From assembly GCA_026989535.1 (NCBI GenBank), contig JALSJD010000048.1, positions 1 to 64,000 of the forward strand: a stretch of 64,000 nucleotides of DNA. Direction: 5' to 3'. This document shows, piece after piece, positions 25,753-34,738 of this stretch. The position numbers and the translations under genes are program-made. The first letter of the stretch is position 1; each line of letters begins with the position of its first letter. The notes below the pieces were generated by a model. The model did not search any database and was not told where the DNA came from. It saw nothing but the letters and a program-made list of their open reading frames with translations. This DNA is from Cyclobacteriaceae bacterium. Its GTDB lineage: Bacteria; Bacteroidota; Bacteroidia; Cytophagales; Cyclobacteriaceae.

Positions 25753-27072
25753 TTAAAAATTGGCCTGCAATAACCTTCCGCTTAACTGCAATAGTGTAAG
25801 CTCGGCTACTTTGGCGCTATACTTAGCTTGGTTGTAATTTAAGCTGGCATTTAGGTAGTTTAATTGTGCCTGCCTAAACTCAATAGAGGTTACCTGCCCT
25901 AAGGTATATTGCTCTTGTGTTCGGCTAAAATTACGTTTATTGGTTTGTAAATTTTTCTTTTCGGCCTGCAACACAAATAAGGCTGTTTGGTAAATAGTCC
26001 AGGCATTGCTCACATTACGTTGAGTTTCAAGTTGAGTTCGTTCAAGGTTTAATTGCTGGTTTTCCATTAAAATGAACGTGTTTTGTTTCCTTGTTTTGGT
26101 AAGGCCTCCATCAAAAATATTCCAGGTAAGGCTAGCTCCTATTGTAGGGCCCGCGCTATTTTGCCTATCAAAAAACGAGGTGGCACCAAAGTTATTAATC
26201 GAGTAATTATAAGCAGCACTTAGCCCTATTTTAGGAATGGCGGCTGTGCTAACAATGCGTTGGTCGTGTTGGGTGTTGATGAGCAAAGCCTGTTCTTGCA
26301 AAATGCTTATATTGGTGGTTTTTGCTTCATCAAGCAAAGTGGCTACATGTAAGCCTTGTGCATAGGCAATGGTGGTATCCACCATAAATTGTGTTTGTAC
26401 ATCGCGCCCAATAAGTAAATTAAGATTTCTTTTTTGATTTTCGAGCTCTTGCAAAATGGTAAGATAACTGATGCTATCGTTATTATAATCTACCTCGGCA
26501 TTAAGTAAATCCAATTGTGTATTTTGCCCATAATCCGAGCTGTACTTAGCCCTGATAAGCCTGTCTCCTGAAATATCTAACCCACGCCTTTGTGTACGAA
26601 TATTTTGAGTTAGCCGAGCAACCTCGTAATAAGCAGTAAAAATATTGAGCAACGAATTTTCGATGATTAATCGGGCTTGCAGTTCTGAAAGTTGGTAGGT
26701 ATCTTTTAATTTTTGATAATTATAAGATCTTCCAAACCCATCAAAAAGGGTGTATGCTAAACCTATAGAGCCGTTATAGCGTTTGGTTTGCACTCCACTA
26801 ACACTTTGCACATCGCCACTTTGCAATGTATTTTCTACATCAGAAAAGGAGAAATTTGCACTTCCTGTACCCGTTACCGAAGGCAGATAGCCGCTATTCA
26901 TTAACCCTGCATTATTTTGGGCTATTATTATATTATTTTGGGCTGTTCTTATATCAAAATTATGAGCCAGTGCCAAAGCTACTGCTTCGGTTTTGGTAAG
27001 TATATTTTGTGCAGTGGCAGGGGCAAAACCAACCCACAATATGGTTGCTATAATTATATTTTTATACCTCAT
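25753..27072 (-). CDS. TolC-family outer membrane efflux channel
   Basis: A 439-residue TolC-like protein. The start at 27072 (MRYKNIII) gives a signal peptide to ATAQ and overlaps the RND stop by 11 bp; an ATG at 27081 is possible, and the longer frame to 27141 is not. Two internally similar halves rich in long amphipathic coiled helices are visible, typical of the periplasmic alpha-barrel (NIIIAQNNAGLMNSGYLPS, later RTQEQYTLGQVTSIEFRQAQ). It is the last gene of the marR-MFP-RND-TolC operon and should form the outer-membrane exit of that pump. Confidence 0.93.
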   Translation of the reverse strand: MRYKNIIIATILWVGFAPATAQNILTKTEAVALALAHNFDIRTAQNNIIIAQNNAGLMNSGYLPSVTGTGSANFSFSDVENTLQSGDVQSVSGVQTKRYNGSIGLAYTLFDGFGRSYNYQKLKDTYQLSELQARLIIENSLLNIFTAYYEVARLTQNIRTQRRGLDISGDRLIRAKYSSDYGQNTQLDLLNAEVDYNNDSISYLTILQELENQKRNLNLLIGRDVQTQFMVDTTIAYAQGLHVATLLDEAKTTNISILQEQALLINTQHDQRIVSTAAIPKIGLSAAYNYSINNFGATSFFDRQNSAGPTIGASLTWNIFDGGLTKTRKQNTFILMENQQLNLERTQLETQRNVSNAWTIYQTALFVLQAEKKNLQTNKRNFSRTQEQYTLGQVTSIEFRQAQLNYLNASLNYNQAKYSAKVAELTLLQLSGRLLQANF

Positions 27073-30000
27073 TTTCTTCATAATTTTTTTCAATAATAGC
27101 TCTGGTAACTTCTTCTTTAGTAACTTTTTTACCGGTAACATACCACCTAAAAAATACGGTTAAGGAGTTGCTTACCGATAGTAGCAAAGGCAGCATAAGT
27201 AGGGTTAAAAAAGTGCCAACTGCAAGGCCATACGATATTGAAATGGCCATAGGTTTTAAAAACTGAGCCTGACGACTTTTTTCGAGTAAAAGTGGTGCCA
27301 AACCGGCAATGGTAGTAATGGTAGTTAAAAAAATAGCCCTAAACCTGGATACCCCTGCCTTAACCAGTGCATCGTCAAATTTTAGCCCTTCTTTTAGGTA
27401 ACTGTTAAACTTGCCCACCAGCACCAGCCCATCGTTAACCATAATGCCCACCAAAGCAATAATGCCTAACCACGATAAAATATTAATAGAAAAGTTGTGT
27501 ACATAATGCCCCCAAACAATGCCTATTAAACTAAAGGGTACCATTAAAATTAGCAATAGTGGTTGGCTGTACGATCTAAATGTAAATGCAATAACCACAT
27601 AAATTAGCATAATAATTACCAAGCCCACCGAGTTTACCGAGTTTTTGGTTTTTTCGGCTTCCCTGTTTTGCCCTTCGTAACTTGCAGAAACCGTTGGGTA
27701 TCTTGAAATAATATCTGGCATTATGTGGGTTTTAATGGTGTTCATTACGGCTACTTCGCTGTCATCCGGAGATTTTAAATCGGCTGTTACCTGAATCTCT
27801 CTTTTACCGTTTAAGTGGTTTATAGCCACTTCGCCTCGCTCAATTTGATAGCTAGCAATTTCTGAAAAAGGCACTTTAGATCCGTCAGGAGTAGATATCC
27901 ACATATCGTCTAGGTGTTTGATAGACGACCTGTTTTTTTTATGATACCGTACCCATACTTTAACTTCATCTTGTCCACGTTGGAAACGTTGTACCTGAAA
28001 ACCAAAAAAACCTGAACGTACTTGGTTCATAACCGATTGCAGGTTTAGCCCGAGTAGGTAGGCATCATTTTTTAACTTAACTCGTATTTCTTTAATACCA
28101 GCAGGGTCGTTATCTGAAATATCTTTTAAAGCAGGGTTACTGATTAGGTACTCTTTGAGTTCTTTTTTTGCGGCTTTTAGCTCAGGAATGTTGTTACCCA
28201 ATAACGATACAGCCACAGGGCTTCCGCCAAAATTCATTCCTGAACCAAACGTGAGGCTTTCTACTCCATAAAAGGTTCCAGATTTTTCGCGGATGGCATT
28301 GGTTATTTCATACGAAGCAAAATCGCGCAACTCGCCCGGTAGCAGGTTTACAGTTAAGCTTGCTTTGTTGGTGCCAGGCCCAATACGTTTTATAATATTT
28401 TGAACCACCTGCTCATTATCGGTCTGTTTTTTAGTATAATCGTTGTTTACCAACCACGCAGCCTTTTCTATCTGCGAAATGATAGAATCGGTAATTTTTT
28501 CGTTAGTGCCCTGAGGCATTGTGAGGCTAATCGAAATCCGATCGCTGGCCATTCTTGGGAAAAAAGAAGTTTTAACTATTCCACTTGCAATTCCTCCCAC
28601 AGAAAATATTAGCAGAGCAATTGGTATGGCAAATCCTAAAAATTTATTTTTTAAGAAAAACATCAGATAGGGAGCATACATTTTATCTCTTATAAACATT
28701 AAGAATTGATCTGCTCTTTTGTTTATATGGGAGAAAACCTTAAACAATCCTGTGGGTTCTTTCTTTTTACGAATTAGCGCCTTTGAGTGTGCAATATGAG
28801 CGGGCAAAATAATGAGTGCTTCTATTAAAGAAACTCCTAAAGTTAAGATGACAACGGTTGACACTTCTTTAAAAAATTCGCCCATTCGCCCATCTAAAAA
28901 GTAGAAAGTAGAAAAAGCCAACATGGTAGTTAAAATAGCCGAAACGATAGGGGGTATTACCTCAATGGTGCCATCAATAGCTGCCCTAATAGGCGATTTT
29001 CCTTTTTCGTAATGCTGAAAAATATTTTCACCAATTACAATGCCATCATCTACCAAAATACCAATAACGATAATCATACCAAAAAGCGATAATACGTTAA
29101 TGGTAACACCCAATTGCCCCGCAAAAATAAACATGCCAAAAAAGGCAATGGGTAAACCTGCTGCTACCCAAAAGGCAATGCGTACATTTAAAAATAATGC
29201 CAAAAGCAGTAGCACTAATAACATACCAATAACGGCATTTTCGGTGAGCAGTTTTGTTCTTTGTACTAAGGTAATTGAGCGGTCGCTTGCAATATGTAGT
29301 ACCACATTATCGTGCTGTTGGTTAAAGGTTTTAATATAGGATTTAATATCAGTAGCCGAAACTATCAGATCTTCGTTATTGGTGTTATTTACCTGAATAT
29401 TGATGGCAATGTCTCCATTATAGAATATCCTATCGGGATTTTCATTCCAAATATCTTTAACATCAGCTACATCTTTTAAGTAAATAATAGTACCGGCTTG
29501 GTTCGCTTTAACAATAATATGACTTAGCTCATTGCCATAATACTGCCTGTTTTTAGCTCTAATCAGGTAATCTTCGGCTTCGGTTTTTATATTTCCTCCT
29601 GTAATTAGCAAATTCGACTGGCTAACCGCATTGGCCACATCTGCAAATGATAAGTTATACGCTCTTAGGTCTATTTCGCGTACGGCAATTTCAATCTCTT
29701 CTTCGGGAAAACCCGTAACAAATACTTGCGAAATGCCGCGCATTGTGCGTAAATCGTTTTCTACATCTCTGGCATATTGCTTTAATGTTGTTAAGGGCAC
29801 GTTTTTGCCGCTTAATGTAAAACTTATAGTGGGGGTGGTGTTTTCTACTTTGGCTATTACTGGAGGATCCATGCCCGAAGGAAAAGAGGGTACTCTGTCA
29901 ACGGCATTTTTTACATCGGCCAGCACCACATCAATGTCTTTGTTCATTTCAATTTCCACATTTATAGTGGCGGTGTTTTCGCGCGATACCGATGTAACCC

Positions 30001-30238
30001 TGTCAATGCCAACTACTCCTTTTAAGTTGTCTTCTATTTTTAGCACAATGCCTTCTTCCATCTCTTCAGGAGAAGCCCCGGGGTAAAACAGCGTGATGGT
30101 AATATTTTTCGAATCGGTTAAAGGGAAAAAGGAGGACTTCATGGTTTTAGCACCTAAAATTCCGAATACTATAAAAGCCATTATTATAACGTTTATAGCA
30201 ACAGGAAATTTAATAAAGTAGGCTATTACTTTTTTCAT
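27062..30238 (-). CDS. RND-family efflux transporter permease (inner-membrane pump)
   Basis: A 1058-residue AcrB-like pump with two internal halves of membrane helices and two large periplasmic loops. TM4 carries the acidic pair in ILVDDGIVIGENIF; the TM10 counterpart is GIMVNDGLVLVGKFN, where AcrB has its relay lysine, so the proton relay follows the VND-type subfamily rather than AcrB. The start at 30238 (MKKVIAYFIKFPVAIN) fits homologues; the frame to 30310 would overlap the membrane-fusion gene. The adaptor gene lies 25 bp upstream. Substrates probably are drugs, bile-like compounds or lipids (inference). Confidence 0.94.
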   Translation of the reverse strand: MKKVIAYFIKFPVAINVIIMAFIVFGILGAKTMKSSFFPLTDSKNITITLFYPGASPEEMEEGIVLKIEDNLKGVVGIDRVTSVSRENTATINVEIEMNKDIDVVLADVKNAVDRVPSFPSGMDPPVIAKVENTTPTISFTLSGKNVPLTTLKQYARDVENDLRTMRGISQVFVTGFPEEEIEIAVREIDLRAYNLSFADVANAVSQSNLLITGGNIKTEAEDYLIRAKNRQYYGNELSHIIVKANQAGTIIYLKDVADVKDIWNENPDRIFYNGDIAINIQVNNTNNEDLIVSATDIKSYIKTFNQQHDNVVLHIASDRSITLVQRTKLLTENAVIGMLLVLLLLALFLNVRIAFWVAAGLPIAFFGMFIFAGQLGVTINVLSLFGMIIVIGILVDDGIVIGENIFQHYEKGKSPIRAAIDGTIEVIPPIVSAILTTMLAFSTFYFLDGRMGEFFKEVSTVVILTLGVSLIEALIILPAHIAHSKALIRKKKEPTGLFKVFSHINKRADQFLMFIRDKMYAPYLMFFLKNKFLGFAIPIALLIFSVGGIASGIVKTSFFPRMASDRISISLTMPQGTNEKITDSIISQIEKAAWLVNNDYTKKQTDNEQVVQNIIKRIGPGTNKASLTVNLLPGELRDFASYEITNAIREKSGTFYGVESLTFGSGMNFGGSPVAVSLLGNNIPELKAAKKELKEYLISNPALKDISDNDPAGIKEIRVKLKNDAYLLGLNLQSVMNQVRSGFFGFQVQRFQRGQDEVKVWVRYHKKNRSSIKHLDDMWISTPDGSKVPFSEIASYQIERGEVAINHLNGKREIQVTADLKSPDDSEVAVMNTIKTHIMPDIISRYPTVSASYEGQNREAEKTKNSVNSVGLVIIMLIYVVIAFTFRSYSQPLLLILMVPFSLIGIVWGHYVHNFSINILSWLGIIALVGIMVNDGLVLVGKFNSYLKEGLKFDDALVKAGVSRFRAIFLTTITTIAGLAPLLLEKSRQAQFLKPMAISISYGLAVGTFLTLLMLPLLLSVSNSLTVFFRWYVTGKKVTKEEVTRAIIEKNYEENEV

Positions 30239-30263
30239 AACAGATATGGGGCTGAGTGTAAAC

Positions 30264-31388
30264 TTATTTAGGTGTTGATGCACTGTTATAAACCTTAACA
30301 GCCATGCCATAGTAGGCTCCTGGTACAGGTTTAGATATAATTACAGTACCCTCTTTTAGGCCTTTGACCACTACCGTTTTATCTTTAAAGTAAACCGGGG
30401 TTACCTTAACCAACGCAAGTACTGTATCTTGCAACACAAATACTTTTTCGTTATTTATCAACAGTTTTCGTGCGATTTCATAGGCGTTTTTTTCTTGTTT
30501 GGCCACCAAATGGGCTTCAAGGTACATCCCTTCTTTTAAGCCTTTGCCAGCTACCTGAACAAAGGTTTTTACAGTTTGTGTGGCTTGATCAACCTTGCCA
30601 TTAACTCGTATTATTTTCCCCTCCCAACTTTGCGAGCTGTCCAAGGTTTTTAATGTAACAGGGTTGCCTATTTTAAGCAAGTCGATATAACTTGCATTAA
30701 TGGCTACCTCCATTTCATATACATTGGGGTTTATAAACTCGCCTAACTTTTGCCCAGGCCGCACCAACGACCCTGGGTTTACCAATGTTTCGGTTAAAAT
30801 GCCATTATAAGAGGCACGAATGGTGTATTTACGTAGCCTTACTTCTAAATTTTTTACGTTGTAGTACGTGGTGTAAATATTTCTGCTCGATACAAAAAAC
30901 TTTTCTTTTTCTGAGTTTGTTTGAGGTAATTTGGGTATTGGTTTATTAAAATCAAATCCTGTTAAGTAATTACGCCACTTCTCATATTCCGCAGGAAAAT
31001 CAAGCCGAACATCGGGCATAATAGAAGTAATGGTATTGTACAAATTGCTTTTTTGTGCCTGCAAAGTCGCATACTCTTCCTCCTTATTAATCTTTAAGAT
31101 TACTTCTCCCTTTTTATAGGCAACACCAGCTTTAAACTCTTTGGCTGTAGGGTGTAAAACTCCTTGCACTTCGCTAAAAATCTCGATTCTGTTTTTAGCA
31201 ACCAAGTTGCCATTAACTTTAATGGTAATAGGAATGTCCTTGTTTTTAACAATATCAACAAATACTGTTTTAATAATTTTTCTGGCTTTCCGTTCAGGTT
31301 TTTGGTTTGCTGCAATCATGGCTTCAACAATAAAATACGAAGCAATAATTAATGCAATGCCTAATGCGATGGTTATATATTTTCTCAT
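30264..31388 (-). CDS. RND efflux periplasmic adaptor (membrane-fusion protein)
   Basis: A 374-residue HlyD/AcrA-like adaptor anchored by one N-terminal helix (ITIALGIALIIASYFIVEAM). It shows the expected order: beta-barrel/lipoyl half-motif (VNGNLVAKNRIEIFSEVQGV), helical hairpin, second lipoyl half (IRASYNGILTETLVNPGSLV), and barrel plus membrane-proximal domains to the end. It links the RND pump to the TolC channel. It starts 11 bp after the marR stop, consistent with one transcript. Confidence 0.92.
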   Translation of the reverse strand: MRKYITIALGIALIIASYFIVEAMIAANQKPERKARKIIKTVFVDIVKNKDIPITIKVNGNLVAKNRIEIFSEVQGVLHPTAKEFKAGVAYKKGEVILKINKEEEYATLQAQKSNLYNTITSIMPDVRLDFPAEYEKWRNYLTGFDFNKPIPKLPQTNSEKEKFFVSSRNIYTTYYNVKNLEVRLRKYTIRASYNGILTETLVNPGSLVRPGQKLGEFINPNVYEMEVAINASYIDLLKIGNPVTLKTLDSSQSWEGKIIRVNGKVDQATQTVKTFVQVAGKGLKEGMYLEAHLVAKQEKNAYEIARKLLINNEKVFVLQDTVLALVKVTPVYFKDKTVVVKGLKEGTVIISKPVPGAYYGMAVKVYNSASTPK

Positions 31389-31399
31389 AATATCAGTTA

Positions 31400-31861
31400 T
31401 TAGGGGTTAGAATTGCCTTCTGCCAGTTTTATATTGGTTACAATTTTTTTTAATACCTGTACAGTAGTGTCTAATTCTGTTTCAGAGATGTTTTTTTGGA
31501 TAGTGTTAATTACATTGTGCAATACTGGAAAAGCCTTTAGCAAGGTATTCCTTCCATATTCAGTTAAATAAACAAGGTTTACCCTTTTGTCATTTTTGGC
31601 AGGCAAGCGTTTAACTAAATTTTTCTTCTCCATTGTATCTACAAGGCGCGCCAACGATGCTTTGTTGCGATTGGTTAAAAAAGCCAGGCTATTTTGGGGT
31701 TGTCCATTATTCTTCATTAACATAATAAGCATAACCAATTGGGGTTGCGATAGCTCAATTCCGTGTGTTCTAAAACTATCGGCTATAAAATAATCTGTTA
31801 GTTTCATCGACCTGCCTAACCAAGGCAAAATCGATTTTTCTATTTCTAAAGGTGCGCTCAT
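31400..31861 (-). CDS. MarR-family transcriptional regulator of the efflux operon
   Basis: A 153-residue winged-helix repressor. The DNA-binding region spans about residues 30-100 (LSQPQLVMLIMLMKNNG, then LAFLTNRNKASLARLVDTME as recognition helix, and KNDKRVNLVYLTEYGRNTL as wing). It is the first gene of the operon and probably autoregulates it in response to a small toxic ligand. Its 5' region holds two copies of a GTTGCA-NN-TGCAAC palindrome, the likely binding sites. Confidence 0.9.
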   Translation of the reverse strand: MSAPLEIEKSILPWLGRSMKLTDYFIADSFRTHGIELSQPQLVMLIMLMKNNGQPQNSLAFLTNRNKASLARLVDTMEKKNLVKRLPAKNDKRVNLVYLTEYGRNTLLKAFPVLHNVINTIQKNISETELDTTVQVLKKIVTNIKLAEGNSNP

Positions 31862-31878
31862 CTAAAATTAATTTTGCA

Positions 31879-31957
31879 CAAAACTAAGGGGGTTACACTT
31901 AAAAGGTTGCAGATGCAACTAATAGTTAGCAAAAACTATATTAGTTGTAAATGGAAC
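31879..31957 (-). promoter_or_regulatory. marR operon promoter with two palindromic operators
   Basis: On the minus strand TAGTTTTG (31886-31879) matches the -7 consensus TAnnTTTG, 18 nt ahead of the marR start codon. A perfect palindrome GTTGCAGATGCAAC (31906-31919) would cover the -33 region, and a second, imperfect one GTTGTAAATGGAAC (31944-31957) lies 38 bp further out. The pair is a natural binding site for the dimeric MarR protein. Confidence 0.55.
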
Positions 31958-31990
31958 TGATTTTGGGAGTTAAATCAGGATAGGTGGTAA
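31904..31990. repeat. Duplicated operator block, copy 1
   Basis: About 87 bp, including both GTTG...AAC palindromes and the intervening TTAGCAAAAACTATATTAGT, is repeated in the same orientation at 33467-33553 with only scattered differences. Spacing between the two palindromes is identical in both copies. Confidence 0.75.
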
Positions 31991-32008
31991 TTGCAAAAAG
32001 CTCTCCGC

Positions 32009-32044
32009 TTTTAATCGCAGGGCGATATCCCTTTTGATTTAATT
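32009..32044 (-). repeat. Dispersed repeat, inverted partner of 20283
   Basis: The reverse complement matches 20283-20318 at 32 of 36 positions and carries the same AGGG-N-TATCGCCCT hairpin core. It lies in the spacer upstream of the hypothetical secreted protein gene. Confidence 0.55.
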
Positions 32045-32352
32045 CCTCGACCCAAGGGGAGAAAATATTTTGTTTAAAAGGTTGCAGGAGTTGGTGGCTT
32101 TGGGGAATATTAAAACTAAGACTGTTTTAAATAAAAGCAATAACCCCAAACTTGTACGACACAGCACATTAGATTTCGTTTTCTAAATATTATATAATAT
32201 TTTTTCTAATTTATTATATTTCGTTTTACATTTGATTTAGTATCAAGTATCTTTAACTTATAAGAAATTTTTTCTAATTAGTGTTGTATCGCAAAAGTTG
32301 ATGTTATTTAACTTGACACTAACTTTCAGAAACTGACCTAAAGCCAAATATT

Positions 32353-33171
32353 ATGAATAGTCTCATTAAAATAACTTTATTTCTATCATTCACTTTTATA
32401 ATTTGCTTTTCAGCTCTGGCTCAGGACAAAATTTATAAGAAGAACAAAGAAGTAATAGAATGTACTATCAAGGAAGTTGGAAGTGAGGATATTAAATATT
32501 ACACTCCGGAAGTTCCAGAAGGTGTTTTACTTTCAATTGCCATTGATAAAATATTAAAAATAGAATTTGCCAATGGCAATCAAATGGCTTTTCAGGATAA
32601 CTTTTCGAATCCTGAAAACTATGTAGATCAGCGAAAAAATGCTATAAAAGCTAATTTTTTAGAACCGTTGAGAGGTAGCACAAGTTTTACACTTGAGCGA
32701 AGTTTAAAGCCTGGGAGAAGCATTGAAGGAACTGTTGGAATAATTGGATTGGGATGGGATCCCAACGGCTATAAAGGTGCTGGTGCGTATGTAGGTTTTG
32801 GGATAAAGTTTTTGTCTAAGCCAGATTATTACTTTAGAAAAATGCGTTATGCGCATATTCTAAAAGGATTTTATGTCAAGCCTGAAATCCTCATCAGTTC
32901 TTACAAAGTACTTCCATTTGAAAGCGGTTATTTTGGTTTGCCAGGAGCACCTGCAAGCTCTTCACAAGAAAAGGTTTCGGTAACCTCCGCTGTGTTTCTG
33001 ATAAATGTTGGCAAACAATGGGTTTTTGATGACGCCTTTGTGTTAGAGTTATTTGGGGGAGTTGGATATGGCTCCAAATCGAGAAATGATGTGCCTCAAT
33101 ATTCCATATTTGTTGGAGACGAGACCCCGTTAACAGGGAAGCTTGGTTTTAGGATTGGCTTTCTTTATTGA
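32353..33171 (+). CDS. Hypothetical secreted/outer-membrane protein (272 aa)
   Basis: I do not recognise a named family. The protein has a signal peptide (ITLFLSFTFIICFSALAQ), then a ~60-residue beta-rich region of the type KKNKEVIECTIKEVGSEDIKY ... KILKIEFANG found in many Bacteroidota exported proteins. After it comes a Gly/aromatic-rich C-terminal half with alternating hydrophobic strands ending in GKLGFRIGFLY, which fits a small outer-membrane beta-barrel. Terminal aromatic residues support membrane insertion. It lies between the two copies of the duplicated operator block. Confidence 0.75.
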   Translation: MNSLIKITLFLSFTFIICFSALAQDKIYKKNKEVIECTIKEVGSEDIKYYTPEVPEGVLLSIAIDKILKIEFANGNQMAFQDNFSNPENYVDQRKNAIKANFLEPLRGSTSFTLERSLKPGRSIEGTVGIIGLGWDPNGYKGAGAYVGFGIKFLSKPDYYFRKMRYAHILKGFYVKPEILISSYKVLPFESGYFGLPGAPASSSQEKVSVTSAVFLINVGKQWVFDDAFVLELFGGVGYGSKSRNDVPQYSIFVGDETPLTGKLGFRIGFLY

Positions 33172-33294
33172 CTCCATAAGAGCAACTCATGCTTTAATTC
33201 TCAATTAAAAGCCGAAATGATTTGTCCCCAATTGTCTAGACAGTTTTCTTACTATTTGTTATTTGTAAATAAGCAACCATCAGGATTTTCGTCA

Positions 33295-33340
33295 TTACCG
33301 AGCCTTACGCTCGGTAATCTCTGGGTTCAACCAAGTCCAA
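33295..33340. repeat. ACCGAGC hairpin repeat (partner at 53550)
   Basis: Perfect 9-bp arms TTACCGAGC and GCTCGGTAA flank the 5-nt loop CTTAC (33295-33317), followed by TCTCTGGGTTCAACC. The reverse complement of the tail matches GGTAGAACCCATAGATTACC at 53555 onward, so both belong to one repeat family. Confidence 0.65.
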
Positions 33341-33398
33341 ATTAGCATTCCGTTTTACATACTTTTTTATTGTGTTACCTCCTAACTCAAAGGTTATC

Positions 33399-33432
33399 AA
33401 AATAAACAATAGAGGCTTGCCATTAATTGACT
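33399..33432 (+). repeat. Dispersed repeat copy 2 (partner at 5777)
   Basis: Shares GGCTTGCC(C)ATTAATTGACT and flanking AAAATAAA-AATA sequence with 5777-5810. A weaker third version of its left part (GTTATCAAAATAGATAATAG) appears near 34714. Confidence 0.45.
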
Positions 33433-33466
33433 AAGAAGTGCTGTCGGCTTTAAAGAATGGAGTAAA

Positions 33467-33553
33467 ATGTTGCAGGTGCAACCAATAGTTAGCAAAAACT
33501 ATATTAGTTGTAAATGGAGCTGATTTTGGGAGTATTTAAAGGATAAATGGTAA
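33467..33553. repeat. Duplicated operator block, copy 2
   Basis: Same orientation as copy 1 at 31904. It retains GTTGCAGGTGCAAC (33469-33482, perfect arms) and GTTGTAAATGGAGC (33507-33520) at the same 38-bp spacing. It lies 108 bp upstream of the ChaN-like gene, which may therefore respond to the same regulator. Confidence 0.7.
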
Positions 33554-33660
33554 GTGGCTAAACCAAATAGCACCGAAGCTCCAATAAGGTAAAATGAGAT
33601 ACGAAAAGGATTCCCTATTTTTGAGTAATTAGTTAATTTAATCACTTGCAAACAACTCAA

Positions 33661-34533
33661 ATGAAAAACATATTATTCTCTCTTATTGCCATTTTTGCTA
33701 TCGAATTTGCTGCTTTAGCACAAGATAAGCCTGCTTACCAAATCTATAATCAAAAAGGGAAACCGGCTAACTACAATAAAATGATAGAAGATTTAGTCGA
33801 AAGTGATATGGTGTTTTTTGGGGAGTATCATACCAATCCAATCTCGCACTGGTTACAAATTGAAATGGCCAAAAATTTTTATGAAATTAAAGGAGATAAA
33901 TTGTTTTTTGGAGCCGAAATGTTTGAAAATGGTAACCAATTGGTGCTTGATGAGTATTTAGCAGGGCTCTATCCTGAAAAGAAAATGATGCCTGAAATAA
34001 CACAATTGTGGAAGAACTATAAAACGGATTATAAACCTTTGGTAGAATTTGCCAAAGAGAACAAACTACGTTTTATTGCCACTAATATTCCCAGAAGGTA
34101 TGCTGCCATGATAAATAAGAAGGGGATGGATGCTTTGGATAGCCTAAGCCCCAAAGCTCTTGCAATGATTGGCCCCCTAAAAGCCCATTTCGACTCAACT
34201 GTATATGCAACCATGGCCGATGTAATGGGAGAACATGTGCCTCCTAATATGCTAAACATTCAAACAGCACAAGCGGCTAAAGATGCCACAATGGCTCATT
34301 TTAGTTTAAAAAATTATACAAAAGGAAATCTTCTGCTCCATTTTGAGGGCACCTACCACTCTAATTATAACAGAGGTATTATCTGGTGGGTTAACAAAAT
34401 ACAACCCGGTTTAACTATTAAATCAATTACAACCGTAGAGCAATCGGAATGGGATGAGATGACCGAAGATCAAAAAGCTACAATTGCTAACTATACCATT
34501 GTAGTGGTTGATAATATGACACAGACCAATTAG
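33661..34533 (+). CDS. ChaN-like (TIKI-superfamily) haem/iron-associated protein
   Basis: A 290-residue exported protein; the ATG at 33661 gives a signal peptide ending ALAQ and is preferred to a start at 33646. The ChaN/DUF399 hallmarks are MVFFGEYHTNPISHWLQIEM (Gly-Glu-x-His, from residue ~46) and FFGAEMFENGNQLVLDEYLAG, with a later HFEGTYHSNYNRGIIWW. ChaN of Campylobacter binds haem and is iron-regulated; the wider EreA/TIKI fold includes metal-dependent hydrolases. Its upstream region carries a copy of the MarR-type operator block. Confidence 0.82.
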   Translation: MKNILFSLIAIFAIEFAALAQDKPAYQIYNQKGKPANYNKMIEDLVESDMVFFGEYHTNPISHWLQIEMAKNFYEIKGDKLFFGAEMFENGNQLVLDEYLAGLYPEKKMMPEITQLWKNYKTDYKPLVEFAKENKLRFIATNIPRRYAAMINKKGMDALDSLSPKALAMIGPLKAHFDSTVYATMADVMGEHVPPNMLNIQTAQAAKDATMAHFSLKNYTKGNLLLHFEGTYHSNYNRGIIWWVNKIQPGLTIKSITTVEQSEWDEMTEDQKATIANYTIVVVDNMTQTN

Positions 34534-34537
34534 ATCA

Positions 34538-34592
34538 CGTCCTGAAATAGGTTAACTAAAATAATAATAAAAAGTCAACCTAAAACAGGACA
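34538..34592. repeat. Imperfect inverted repeat after the ChaN-like gene
   Basis: Arms GTCCTGAAATAGGTTAACT (34539-34557) and AGTCAACCTAAAACAGGAC (34573-34591) pair at 15 of 19 positions around an A/T-only loop. The first arm starts 6 bp after the stop codon, so it may act as a terminator. It also resembles joined ends of an IS remnant; no transposase is present. Confidence 0.5.
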
Positions 34593-34615
34593 AAAATGTC
34601 TGCCAATCCAGGCAG

Positions 34616-34647
34616 GCTTATCGCTTTAGTGAATCACTCAATTTAGG
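34616..34647 (-). repeat. MITE end fragment (related to 21559)
   Basis: The reverse complement of this 32-bp stretch matches 21559-21590, including the 18-bp terminal repeat, with one mismatch. No second end was seen, so it is a partial copy. Confidence 0.6.
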
Positions 34648-34738
34648 CAATAGAGAGTTGGCACGACACTAGCAACTCCATGGCTTCATCGGATGCAATC
34701 CCCCTAAAACAAAAGTTATCAAAATAGATAATAGGTAT

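Larger units (their letters stand above)
31862..32352. other. Regulatory spacer between marR operon and the next gene
   Basis: No gene is visible. The marR-proximal 130 bp holds the promoter/operator candidate and the duplicated ~87-bp block (31904-31990). A dispersed repeat lies at 32009-32044. From ~32160 to 32300 the DNA is extremely AT-rich with runs like ATATTATATAATATT, plausibly promoter DNA for the gene at 32353. Confidence 0.55.
33172..33660. other. Repeat-rich spacer upstream of the ChaN-like gene
   Basis: No gene is visible in these 489 bp. It contains a TTACCGAGC/GCTCGGTAA hairpin (33295-33317), the second copy of a dispersed repeat (33399-33432), and the second copy of the MarR-type operator block (33467-33553). 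A TATTTTTG box at 33616-33623 could serve the ChaN-like gene. Confidence 0.6.

Noticed and set aside
29631..30086. 151-codon plus-strand frame inside the RND gene
   Set aside because: It is antisense to a highly conserved part of the pump.
34538..34592. Intact insertion sequence ends
   Set aside because: The arms look like IS ends, but they are only ~15 bp apart with no transposase, so only an inverted repeat is reported.
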